Shown: positions 20,829 through 32,122 of the stretch, one piece after another
How the letters are laid out: every line of letters begins with the position of its first letter
Position numbering within the stretch: position 1 is the stretch's first letter
From: Marsupella aquatica
Lineage: Eukaryota > Marchantiophyta
Reading direction: 5' to 3'
DNA length: 64,000 nt
NCBI GenBank assembly: GCA_973895155.1
Contig: OZ316895.1
Span: forward strand, 20,584,001 to 20,648,000
Translations under genes and position numbers: made by a program
Notes under the pieces: generated by a model
Seen by the model: the letters and a program-made list of their open reading frames with translations, nothing else
The model's database searches: none
What the model was told of the DNA's origin: nothing

Positions 20829-21229
20829 TCGGTTGATGCCTACAATGAAGTCATGGATCGTGTCAATATATCCACACTCTGGTTTTGTTGGGAATCCTCT
20901 GCTGGACTCCGTTTTTCTGATCAAGAGTCTGAACGAAGCTGAAAAGTTTCCATTCATGAGGGTGGATCGACTAAATGAAGAAAGTGCTCCTGCAATGCTT
21001 TCTCTGTATGTTTTCAAGTTTTTTCTTCTCTTTTCAACTAGCAGGGTTCTTTTTGGATATTTACTTGTTGGTTTGACTCGTGTGCTCTGTCAACAGGCTG
21101 ACTCGACCTGAAGGCTCCGAAGGACAATGGGGAGGCGAGTGTTTATGGAGAGTCGGCAACATACCGGTTTACTACCTCCAAAAAAAGAAGTTCCCTTCAT
21201 GGCAGAAGTTTTCTTCCTATATGAAATGA
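20829..21229 (+). CDS. Possible 3' end of an unrecognised gene, two exons
   Basis: Exon 1 (about 20829-21005) reads in one frame through HSGFVGNPLLDSVFLIKSLN and ends in phase 2 at a strong donor, GTATGT. A 91-base intron ends at CAACAG (21091-21096). The frame continues in exon 2 for 43 codons (containing RPEGSEGQWGGECLWRVGN and ending FSSYMK) to a TGA at 21227-21229. Frame continuity across a consensus intron is the main support. An alternative frame in exon 1 (DAYNEVMDRVNISTLWF) also looks protein-like but ends at a stop. No function is assigned; upstream exons were not resolved. Confidence 0.35.
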
Positions 21230-24170
21230 TCAAAGTTAATAATTGTCCCTTTCAGTGGGGATAGGCTCGACATGTTATATATTGCACATATTATCAACAA
21301 AGGTTGTGTAGAAAGCATCTCAACAATTTAGTAGTTCAATGGTTCTGGGTTCAATCCAAATCTGGAACATGTAAATCTTCTGGAGTTCTTCATTGCAAGA
21401 TATGTAAGGATGAGTTCTGAGCACCTTTTAAAAATATATATATATATAATCGAATCTGGAATGACTAACGTACGAAGGCGTGAAAGATTGTTGTGATTAT
21501 TGTGAGTACAGATGTGTTTAATAGCAGGAAGATGTGTTTAAGGTGCTGTTGTTGCCACAAATTCTCGTTGAGGTTCAGGTCTCTGCCTAGGCTTTAGCAC
21601 CGTGTGGCCGTAAAGCTGAGTAGGTTTAGTCTCGGTACATTGTGGTGCGTTTGAAATCTCTTCAGAATGTCGATCATCCACGTTCCTGCAATTTGTCCGA
21701 AGGATCTACGACGCTTTCGTCAGAAGTTTACATTTCCATCGCTGGGGCCAAACGACCTATAAGGTAAGGGATCTAGAATATGAGGGACTTGCCAGCTGCT
21801 ACCAAAAAGCATTGTGGCAAGGCCACCAAAAAAACTAGTTGGGTTCTAAAGGAGTGGGACCTGGCTAGCTTTCATAACGCATAAAGCTGTTTTTGCTGGT
21901 GTGTGGGTCACCGTGATGAAGAACTCTGCAAATTGTGCATACGTTGAGCAAAACGAAAGGAAAGAACGAGAAATGATGAGGGACAACCATTCTCTACGAA
22001 ATGCCTTTATAGCGGTGGGCTCCTATCAAAGGGTTTAGTACCCGCTGCAAGGCGCCTAGATCTGCTCTTCCTATGATTAAGATATACGGAAAGTATGTGC
22101 CCGTTGATCTCACGACATGTTTCTGCGTTTCTAGTTAAAGGGCATAGAGGAAGATTGTGTCCGAATAGCTGATTGACAGTTAGCCCTGTATTCAAAGTCA
22201 GTTATCATCGAAATGCTGGGGCATGAATTTGGGGGCTGTCTTCTGGGGTGCGTCTGCAGGGGTGAACACATTGTTGATTCAATAATCAAAAGAAGAGGTT
22301 TCTAATATATACATAACAGCTAAGTTTCTAAGATCAAACCAAAGGCGTGGAGCAATGGATAACATACGTATAACATGTCTAGTCAGTATTGCCCCTCATC
22401 TGATCTCACGTCCAATGACTAGGATTCAACTCTCGTTGTTTTGGTGCCATTAAATGCAAGCTTTGTGCCTAGGTGCAGCTCAAACACATCACAAAGTGAA
22501 GCCTAGGCCATTGGTATTGAGCTACAGCTCCTCTAATACATTTTTTGTGGGAGATTTTGTCTGTCCCTGGGGATCCGTCACTTGTGGCCACTTACTGAAA
22601 GGACAGAGGAACGGATAGGTGGTGAGATGTTTATGTGATTGCCTTCGCTTAGCTTACTTTCTGGGAATTTGGGAAATAGGAAAGGTTCTTTTGAACTTTT
22701 AGTTACATATTTAAATCATAGAACATGATTGCTCCTCTGAAATATAATCTTTCCACAAGTAAACAATATGAAGCTGCCAGGCACTGGCAACACGATGTCT
22801 ACTCTGAAATATAATCATTTGACAAGTAAAATGATTTTGCGAGGCCACAGTCGTTGGTACCTTGCACAACTTCCCAGGATGGAACGAAGAAAAAGATGCC
22901 GTCATTATTTCACTCGTTTTCAAATACCAGTGATGATTCTCTGAGATCCAGCTTCTGAAGCTACTACCCCTAATAAGTTTGCAGACTGCCATATTGTTCG
23001 AAGCTACTGTACTTCATCACCAAATAATTTGGAGAAAAGGATCATACTATCGAATGGACACTTTTCCATATTTTAGGACAAGTTTTGCGTCTAGACATGA
23101 TTGAACTTTCATACTTTCTCTCTTCCCACTTTCAAAGTCCACTTTGACTCAAATGTGTGTCCCAGTTTATATGTACACTTTTTACCTTTGCTCTGTTGGT
23201 GGTCTTAGACTTGCTAAGAATAGAGATGACATCAGCCAAAAGGACCTCCAAATATTGATCAACAGAGTAGAGCGCAAACTTTACATCTACCTTCCTGTCC
23301 ACTCATAGCAAATATCTTCATCATGGAATATCTTAAGTCTCCATGGAATGGCTTTTCAACATATGTGCAATCTAGCTGCACTAGTAACTCAAAGTGGACT
23401 TTTAAGTTGAGAGAGAGGGAGACAGAGACTGTAGGACCTTGGTATACTGAAACAACTGCACTAGTGCATGAACAATAATTGTCTTCTAGAAATTTTCAAA
23501 CTGAGCAAGCAGGCTCCAGAACTATGACAGAAGGGACTCGTGCATAGCTATTAAATAGTGGAAAAGGTGTACTTCCAACCAGTCAGGCATCCCAAAATGC
23601 CAGCAGAGACCTTACAACCAGTGACAATACCATTTCTTCTCTCCTTGGAATTTGTTCTCTATAAAAAAATGCTGCTTGTAGGCCCCCCAAAAACAAAGAG
23701 ATGCAAGTACAAGAACTTTTGCCCACAAGATGATGCTAAATGTTGGGCAGAAAGGGGCAATAAAATCGTGCAACGTTCATTTTCAACGTTCTGAATTATG
23801 CCCCTCTCTCGTACTGTAAGATATATAATTGAGTGGAGGCCTGCGAATGGCTGGTGTGGAGATCCAACTGACAAAGATAATATCTTAGTGACAATCAGGT
23901 TTGCCTAAAAAAATTCAACTGTTGAAGATTGCGATCCCAGGGCATATTTCAACAGTATTCCAAGCATAATAATGTAATACATTCATGGATGAATGTATAT
24001 AAAAAATCCAGTTAAAAAATGAGATGTCAATAAACGATTTATGGAATTGAGCTATGATTGGAATGACATAAATATTAATTTTCTCGAGGGCATGCTTGAA
24101 TGTCCTTAAGGTAATAATGGTAAGTCTCAAAGCTAGATCATTAGTGAAAGGTATGTATTTATGGTACATC
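21230..24170. other. Unassigned, AT-rich; no supported gene
   Basis: Roughly 2.9 kb with only short frames on both strands. It contains a small (TA)n run near 21440. No repeat or RNA gene was recognised. Confidence 0.4.
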
Positions 24171-24530
24171 TCATAACTCCCCTTATGTGACCCAATTATG
24201 AAACTTCAAAAATGGGGGAGGTAGTATTGATTAGCCCCATAAGGAAGGATATACTCTCTCACTTGTCTCATAGCCTATATTTTTTTCTCCTCAATTCTTA
24301 ATCAGTGGCCACATCAAACGCAACAGCTAGTGATGTCAGACGCAAATCCCACATGCCTTCAGTTGCAACTTTCCGGAATCCTAGAGTCCTAAATTTCTGA
24401 ATTTTTGCGCCTAAAATTGCAGGAAAGTTATGGGTTAAGAGCCTGCAAGCTGTCTTTACTATAGCTGAAAAATTGGTGTCATAAATTTTACCAGAATTCC
24501 CATAATACTGGAGTTATGAAAGTGTCTTAT
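24171..24530 (-). repeat. Foldback/MITE-like element, copy 1 of a family
   Basis: On the minus strand this segment follows the interior of the 42651-43093 element block by block: AACCCATAACTTTCC, then a GCAA(T/C)TTTAGGCG block, then GAGGAGAAA, CTATGAGACAAGTGAG and TACCTCCCCC. Both ends carry inverted CATAACTC words. Boundaries are approximate and the outer 20-bp repeats of the other copy are not clear here. Confidence 0.55.
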
Positions 24531-25586
24531 CTTGTTAATACCAGAATTTGAGTCTAAATACTAAATTTTAACACCCTAAACTCGCATTTTGCATATTATT
24601 ATTATTATTCTGCACAAGTTTATCTCTACGGAAGTCAGATAGAGCAAAGTGGGTACTATGTGTTTTGATAATTTGCGAGCTTTTTGGGGGTGGGGGACAG
24701 GAGTTTCGAAAGAATGATGTACTACCAGCTTACAAGATAATATTATCAAGTCACTCCCAAAAGTCAAATGAACCTTTGATAGGAAACCGCTGGTGGCGTT
24801 GGAGGGAACCAACTCAACCAATCAATCTCTGGTCAAATTGTATAGATTATTTGAGATCTAGGTCAACTGAAATCCTTAGGCCATTATGTGCACCAGGATC
24901 ATCACTTCCTCATCATTTCTTTGATACTACGAGCATGAGTACATACTAACTTGTACTATGTTTTTAATTTGATCTTCAATAGATTTATATAGGATTAATT
25001 TTTAAATTTTGTGTAATACATGATTATGAATATACTTTGTGTCAAACAATTTGTTTTTAATTTGGGAATCTGAAGTGAACATATCCCACTGTAAATGTTG
25101 TAATTATACCCCACGCAGAAAACATCCAAGTAAGAAGAACACATGCCCCGGTTGAAACAAACAGTCAGAGCTAAAGCATCTAATAACATTTGAGGGCAAT
25201 GTGATTTGATGTAGAGGTATTGGACGCATACCGGGGAGGTGCTAGAAGAACAATTGAGGGCAATGGGATTATTTAGTCGCTGAGGTATTGGACGCATAGG
25301 CAGCAGGCACTTTAAGACCCATGGGTGCTCTAACCTGTCCCTGTTCTTCCCTCATAGTAACCAGGGACAGCCTACCAATACGACAATATCCATTCCTATC
25401 ACGAAGAAAAGAGTGGGGAGCAACAAATCAGACCCTCTCTACAGGTGGGCAGACCTCTCATCGCACTCCACAGGCCCTTGTGAGCCATGACCTCCCCTTG
25501 GTACTAAAGGTGGCTTTACAAAAAGTTGGGGGCACTTGTGAACTTTTTCACCAAACATGTGAAAAATGAAAAAAAAATGCTCTTTT

Positions 25587-26695
25587 CCAACCTATACCCC
25601 TCAAGGGAGGTATATGCTTGATGGGACCCTTGCCAAGATAAATTTAGGTGGTAGGCCATTATGAGACTTTTGTTGCAAACTAGGCCCCCTCTAACACTTT
25701 TGTGTCAGATGTTCTTGTAAAGAGTTTTAGCTTTATATTATCACCAATAAGAGCTACTGTAAAGTTTAGAGTCGCAGCTTGTTGAATGACAAACTACACC
25801 GTTGGGGGAACCGCGGACTACTAGCAACTGTCGCGCAAATTGCAAGTTCCTCAATGAAGACAATATGGTTTATGTCTTCAGGTTTGAATTTTGTCTTTTA
25901 TTAGGTTGCTTCACGACACCTATGCACAGGGTTTGCATGATATCTTGATGTTTCTTTTGTTCTTTTGTCTAAGTATGCAATGAATCGTCTACTTTTGGCC
26001 ATTGGTCCCTACTGCAACGTTTTAAAATTGTCCAAGTGTGGAATGCATTTTAGGGTTTAGTGAACCCTGAACCCTAAACCCTTCTCACATCTCGACCCCA
26101 AATTTGTCCAAGTATGTAAGGAATCAGGGACCTTTTACTCTTGGTTGTTTTCCCTTGTTGCAACTTTCAAAAATTGTCTAAGTAAGTGTGAAAGAAAGAC
26201 ACCATGGAGTCAATCATAATGGGAAAATTTTGAGCATGCACGAACTACACTAAATGTTTAGACTAAATGCTATCCAAACCCACTATCATGTAACGATGGA
26301 TCCCTTAAAACTCTACAATCGTGTGAAGAGATAATTCATTATGTCTTCTAGTATAGAAGTATGCGGTGTGGACTGCTATGCAACGTGCAATGGATTGTAG
26401 TGGAAAATATACAGTTGACCATGCATTTAGGCACCACATAAGAACCATGTGTACAGAACCTATGCAGAGGGCCTAGTTGGTAGCAACATTTTTGTGGGGG
26501 GCCTGGTTTGTAACAAAGGTTTAGTAGGGGCCTGTCATGTGAATATTTTCAGGCAAGGGTCCCATCAAGCATGTACCTCGTGGGGGACTAAGATGCATGC
26601 ACCTAACTAAGTGGATCTTATACTAAACTAATCAATGGTTAACTAAACCTAGTAAAGCCAAACAACTACAGTTGAGCCTGAGACAATTCCTAACA
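25587..26695 (-). mobile_element. Copia-type LTR fragment (minus strand) split by a TIR element
   Basis: Read on the minus strand, 26695-26580 matches the first ~115 bases of the solo LTR at 2472 (TGTTAGGAATTG ... ATAAGATCCACTTA ... CATCTTAGTCCCCC). 25606-25587 continues the same LTR (CCCTTGAGGGGTATAGGTTGG-like). Between them lies the insertion 25607-26579. The rest of the LTR beyond 25587 fades into unrecognisable sequence. Confidence 0.65.
25607..26579. mobile_element. 973-bp inverted-repeat (TIR) element inside an LTR
   Basis: The ends are inverted repeats of about 28 bases: GAGGTATATGCTTGATGGG at 25607 and its complement ending ATGTACCTC at 26579, each followed inward by ACCCTTGCC. Weaker inverted similarity continues inward for a further ~70 bases (AACTAGGCCCCC / AAACCAGGCCCCCC). 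It has no open frame of note and is probably non-autonomous. The target duplication could not be defined in the C-rich flank. Confidence 0.6.
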
Positions 26696-27024
26696 AGAGA
26701 TCCATAAAACTCTCCCTTCTCCAAGATTGTCATTCCCTTTAGGGATAATACTTGAAGACCTGATAAGGATGTAGCTGTTGTAACTAGCATAGACTTACAT
26801 ATCAGCTAAGGCATGCTGAAGCCTTTTGGCCTTCCTAGTGTTAGTGGTGCATTTATGTAGAGCAAACAGCTTATCTGAGTCATTAGATCTTACTAGTGAG
26901 TAGCAGCTCTATCTAAGGAGAGAAAATTTCTTAATTTTACATTTGTAATAATAGTTAGTGGAGGAAAAAAATTGGCATTGCAGCATTTAGAAAAAAGGCT
27001 GATCTCAACCTAGTTGAAACCATG

Positions 27025-27615
27025 ATATAGCATGTTCACCCTCGAACATGCTTTGTTTTCTTGTCTTATAGTGATATGTGTAAGAGATCTAAGTTTTTTA
27101 CAGTAAAGTACAATAGTATAAGTAAAGTATTTGTTTTAACAATGAGTGGGATACAAGGCTAGAAGTAAGGCACAAGCAAAAAACACACATAATGATCAAG
27201 AAAAGTACAAATCTTATGGAATAGAGATATTGAATAGTTGTGCACATAAAGTACAATCAATTCAATCAAAACCATAAGTTTAGGAAAAGTAATCATTGTG
27301 GGAACTTAAGACACTAGTTTCCACACTTCTTGGATTTATTTCTCTTGCTCTCGGTAGCAGTTTAAAATTAGTGGTAAAGTATATGCTTAGGATAGCAAAG
27401 ATTAAAAAGTGAAGAGGGGTGCCTAAATGAACTCAAATTACTCTAGGACAGCAAAAAAATTAAGAGGGGTCCCAAAATTCATTCCCAATCTGTATAACAC
27501 AAATGATTCACCTAGGAAATGCACATTAAAATAAAAATATGTGACTGAAAATATGAATAAGACAAAATGTGAAAGGTGGATTCATCATATAGCAGCATCA
27601 CCATTGAAGCCATGA
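27025..27615 (+). repeat. Dispersed AT-rich repeat family, copy C
   Basis: Third copy of the 1890-2330 family. It shares TATAGCATG, TCTTGTCTTATAGTGATA, GTGCACATAAAGTACAATCAA, AACCATAAGTTTAGGAAAA, GAATAAGACAAAATG and GAAAGGTGGATTCAT blocks in the same order and orientation. It is longer in the middle than copies A and B. Confidence 0.6.
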
Positions 27616-28876
27616 TTACCCAGGTTACAAATGGGACCACTCAAGTCTGTCCACACGCTCATTCAAGCCTAGTGTGGTGGTAGAAGTGAGTACTGACAGG
27701 GCAAGGAAGGCAAGATGGGCAAGGCAGGCATGGAGTAACTGGACCCACTGAATTATTATTCTAGAGGATGTCCTTATGTAGAAGTAAGGAATTTTTAAGC
27801 ATTTAACAAAGAGCATCCCTCAGTGGATTCACTTAATTAAGAAATTGTTACCTTGATAATTGTAGTCGGCCCAGATGTAAATATTATTCCACTGCTGTGA
27901 TACTGTCGAAAATTCTCCACTTTTTCTTGCAAGAAAAAATGTGTTTGGAGTTTTTTTATTTTTAATCGCTTGAGCTCGGACATTCTCACTTTTGGGGCTT
28001 GTATTATTATGTTTAGTTGATGCTAAATTATTGTCACTCAACGTGATAAAATATAACATCAATATTACCATCATTCTTCACTTGACAAGTGAAAGCACTT
28101 ATGCATTCCTTTTTAGAGAGAATTTGATGCACGAGAATGAAGGGATGTGCAGGGAAGAGATGGGGAATGTCTTTACGACTTCTGGATTTCAAATCATTCT
28201 TCCACCAATGGACATCATTCAACATGACACTCTCCTCTTCAGCGAATGGATACCATTTGAAATGCCAGCCGCCAGAGTGTGAGCTCAACAGAGAATTGTC
28301 TTACATTAGTTACATCACATGGTTATATTCATATTTTAAATATTTCATGGTGACTGTCACACAATCGTATCGAATTGCAGCTTTTTCTGGATAGAAACCA
28401 TCAATAGGTTGAGACCTCTATCATTAATGGAGACAAGAACAAGCAACGATCCACAAATAATATTGTAATTTAACCAATTTTATCAACCTGCTAATGATTG
28501 ATAGCATCTGCATTATTAGAGCATCATTTGAATCATTAGGTGACAACTTTGGTGGAGTTGCAATGACAGGTCCACACTTGAGCACTCAACCCCTAGCTTA
28601 GCGACTGCCCAGAAACCCCAAAAGATTAGCATCCTGGGTGTGGAGCTTCCATTGCACACAATATGCTTCACTTTTCTCCTTACAAAGAAAGAATATGTCA
28701 GGCAGATTGCAATAAGCAATTTCTCAGTACTGTGATTACAAGTCAAGATCCTGCATGTAACTGTGCATGTAACTGTATCTGGGCAACTTCTGAGACACAT
28801 GAACTATTCTATCCTTGAAGGTGCATATGGATCTGTCTAGATGTCCATCTGGCATTTCCTGCTATGCCAGTAATCA
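27616..28876. other. Unassigned sequence
   Basis: About 1.3 kb, mostly AT-rich, with short frames on both strands that match nothing I know. A small tandem TGCATGTAACTG duplication lies near 28753. Confidence 0.35.
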
Positions 28877-28984
28877 CACATCAAAATGTGATAATATAAG
28901 GTGTGCACTCATTGAGTTAAAAACAATAACAAACAAATTATGGTATGTACATGTCGTACACCTTATATGTCTTATTTTGATGTG
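28877..28984. repeat. 108-bp foldback element (MITE-like), copy 1
   Basis: The ends are inverted repeats: CACATCAAAATGTGATAATA at the left and its near complement ending TTATTTTGATGTG at the right, both continuing into ATAAGGTGT / ACACCTTAT. A relative lies at 57241-57354. Confidence 0.65.
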
Positions 28985-30580
28985 CAGTTACCGGGAACTC
29001 ATTTCCTGGGGTAGCACAAATTAGTGTTCCGGCAATAGCAAGCGTGCCATTAACATGGAATGACAAGATTCTATACCCTACCAGATGTGCCACTAGATCT
29101 GGTTGTTGCAAAGCTAGAATGAGGATCAGTGATCTAGACGCTCATCTGGTCTCCTTCATGAACAATAATATATAGTGGTCAAGATAAGCTTCTGATCAGT
29201 GAGGTAAGCACAAGAAAAACAGCCTTGCCTATATGTTATATGACATTGATCTGCTCCAAGCTGAAACCTATTCAAGAAGTGGTGACTGTGAAGAAACATG
29301 CCGAGGGCCAACTGAACAAAATGACTGAAATAAACAGCTTGATCCACATAATTATTTCAGGAAGAAGTGAAGTCTTATGTTACCTCACGTTTGTTTGATA
29401 GTTAAATCATATTCCATCCATTCCACAAGAAAAACCCGTTCACTTGGGAGCTCCTGAATGGAAAAATTTCCTTCAATATTCAAGATGTTATGTAAGGAAC
29501 CCATGATGAATTTAAACAGGTCAAAAGCTTCCTTTGGACAACAACTGTTATCCAAGCTAGAGTGCAAGTGATAATCAAGCAATGTGTGTTTAGTTTTGAG
29601 CTCAAAGACCAATTGCTGTGATCCAACTCAATTGAGGTGTTCGCTTGATGGACCCCCAAACCAAACTCTTTTCCCCAACCAACCCATAAGGTTTTGGATA
29701 AGTTGATTTAAGGTCTTTCAACCATCTAGATCACTCACGGGTCTTCTTACATAACTAATTTTTCTTGTTTGTGACCAATAGTGCTAATGTGAATCCACAT
29801 GCTTCCAGAAATTTTGGAATGAGATTCCCATGGGTTCCATACAAATCAGATTGACCTAAAACTACAATTGTCCATTTTCAAATCCAGGTCTCTTAGCAAA
29901 GTAAAAGGTGAACAAAAAAGTGACTACTCTATCCTCCCACAACTCTGGGACAATGACGGTTCAGAAGGAGCAATTTTTGTTATAGAAATATCGGAGGTTT
30001 TTTTTTTTGGGGGGGGGGAGGAAAGGAAAACCCAACCTGGGGAGCAAGGTCATGCAACTGGCCCAGCCACTTGGGGGAGGGAGGAGGAAACCCTTTTCAC
30101 ATTGAAAGCACGAATTAATTATAGATTATAAGAAAGATCCTAAAAAGTGCATAAGCCATAGCTCCCAAACCAAGGTGTCATGATTGGAACTAGAGGAGTG
30201 GATAACTAGTAAGAGTACTGGATCATAGGTCCATAATCGAAAGGCATTTTTCAATGACAAGCTTCTGAGTAACAGTGGGTTTTCAGTCCTTGAGATTAAA
30301 ACCTATCGGTTGTGCTTCAACAGAATCAACACACTAGATAGTCAAACATTGATTAATGTTCAAGCCCCCAAGCGCTTGCTTGTCCACTCTTGCTTGGTGG
30401 CAACTGATCTTGGTCTTTCTTGGAACAGAAGTTTAGGATGGGGTTTAGGGTTTATTCCTGATGCTTTAGATCTCAACTTCCCAATAACTTTGCATAGAGT
30501 CTATCTCCCATACCTACTACTACCTGATTATGTCCACTCACAATAATTTATTTGTTGGGAAATTTTGTCCCACAACTTAT
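28985..30580. other. Unassigned sequence
   Basis: About 1.6 kb with no supported gene. A T-run followed by a G-run (about 29999-30018) interrupts otherwise ordinary AT-rich DNA. Confidence 0.35.
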
Positions 30581-30636
30581 GCGAACGTAATGATTTCCCA
30601 TAAGTTGGCAAAATTATGGGAAATCATTACGTTCGC
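30581..30636. repeat. Perfect 23-bp inverted repeat with 10-base loop
   Basis: Left arm 30581-30603 (GCGAACGTAATGATTTCCCA...) is perfectly complementary to right arm 30614-30636, with a spacer of 10. It could be the core of a small foldback element or a transcript hairpin. No flanking gene context was found. Confidence 0.85.
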
Positions 30637-30913
30637 AAACAAGTGTGTGATACAAGGGATACCTTTAACACTTATTTCAGCAGGGTATGGTACACCTAAA
30701 GACCTCAAAGAGACTTACAAAACCACACCAAAAAGTCAAACCTTGTATGAATAAGAATACACAAGTTTTGTGTGCCTACTATGCACTGAAATAGTCCCAG
30801 TCCCAATATGACTGTCTCGGGAATCCTGTTTATACATAGACCTTGAACATACATAGGTTGTCAATCGCATTTTGCAGCATAGATAGTAGACAGTTGAGGT
30901 ACTAATTCAATGA

Positions 30914-31012
30914 GAGGGATTTGTTTAATCGACCCTCTCCTGCAAAACTTTTACTTAATCAACCCCCTCCAAACTTTTTTTCCCCAATCGACCCCCTCTT
31001 TATGACCCGTAC
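30914..31012 (+). repeat. Left terminal inverted repeat of MULE
   Basis: 99 bp beginning GAGGGATTTG and ending ATGACCCGTAC. It matches the complement of 39589-39687 with only a few mismatches. It contains three GA(C/T)CCC(C/T)CT-type words in series, possible transposase binding sites. Confidence 0.9.
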
Positions 31013-31593
31013 AGAATGTTCTTATAAAAGCTCTTATACCGTGCGCTTTTCGGTTAGAAGCACCAAACTGGGTGGATTGTGACTGCATGCCTCAACCACG
31101 AACTATGCAAGCCTCAACCACGAACCATGCAAATATTTGACAGTGAACCGCGCCCGTTACCGGGGCTCGAACTGAGTGCAGGAAACATTGTGGAGGCATG
31201 TCACTTCTTCTTGCGCCGCCTGTACGTCGACATTAGGGCTTTTGAAATTTGAAGACATTCATGTCAATGTTTTCACAATGAAACCTCGTCTTTTGCAATA
31301 TTCTCTCATTACATCGTTTTCATTCATTCATGCAAGAACGGCGACGAGACTTTCACGAGGCGCACGCACCTGCCAGATTCGATTGCACAGGAAAGCAAGG
31401 TACTGTTGTGCAGATAGTTGAAATCTAGATGTCAGTTTTTGGAACGTGTAAGGAGACAACGCCATTTCCAAGAACGTGTAAGCTAAGGAAATGATGTCAG
31501 TTCATGGCCTGCAGAGTTGGCATGTGGTTGAGTTTGGATTGTTGACCTTTCCTTTCTTCATGTTTTGACAAGACTAACCTCTGCCCTTTACTG

Positions 31594-31914
31594 ATGCGCA
31601 CATTGAAGTACAGGATGGCAGGGGATGTAAGTGAACTCAATCTTTGGCGTAGAGGGGATGTTTGTGAAGTGGACATCCCCGATTCTGATAGGCAATCACC
31701 ACAAAGAGCTAGGTGGGTCCCCGGTTCACATAGGCAATCACCACAAAGAGCTGCGCGGGTCCCCGATTCACATAGGCAATCACCACAAAGAGCTACGAGG
31801 GTCCCCGATTCACATAGGCAATCACCAGAAAGAGCTAGGCGGGGAACGACCAGAAGACATCTAAAAAATCTGACATTAATCCTGGATGGGAAGAGTCCTG
31901 AAGAAGGTGAATGA
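31594..31914 (+). CDS. Hypothetical MULE 5' ORF with 14-residue repeats
   Basis: A 106-codon plus-strand frame near the left end of the MULE. It contains four tandem 42-base units (31687-31728, 31729-31770, 31771-31812 and 31813-31854) encoding HRQSPQRA(A/T)RVPDS-type repeats, rich in Arg, Gln, Ser and Pro. The position suggests a leader exon of the transposase gene, because a GGTGAATG donor-like site lies at its end, but the splice partner is not clear. It may also be a small independent ORF. The repeat unit is sound; expression is unknown. Confidence 0.4.
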   Translation: MRTLKYRMAGDVSELNLWRRGDVCEVDIPDSDRQSPQRARWVPGSHRQSPQRAARVPDSHRQSPQRATRVPDSHRQSPERARRGTTRRHLKNLTLILDGKSPEEGE

Positions 31915-32122
31915 TATTTATATGCAAGTTGCTGTTGTGTATGCTATATGAATTGCCATAGATCATAAGGCTGTTGATTTCAACTTCCATGGCTTACTGT
32001 TTGAGGTTCCATTGGAAGATGTTGTCGTTGGATTATAGCACTACTCTCTAAAGATCGATGTTGCACCTAAAGACGTTCTCCATTATGTCTTCACATTCTA
32101 GTATTCTATAATACTCTTTGCA

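Noticed and set aside
28034-28288. 84-codon minus-strand frame with protein-like composition
   Set aside because: No family resemblance, no linked exons and AT-rich context; not enough to call.
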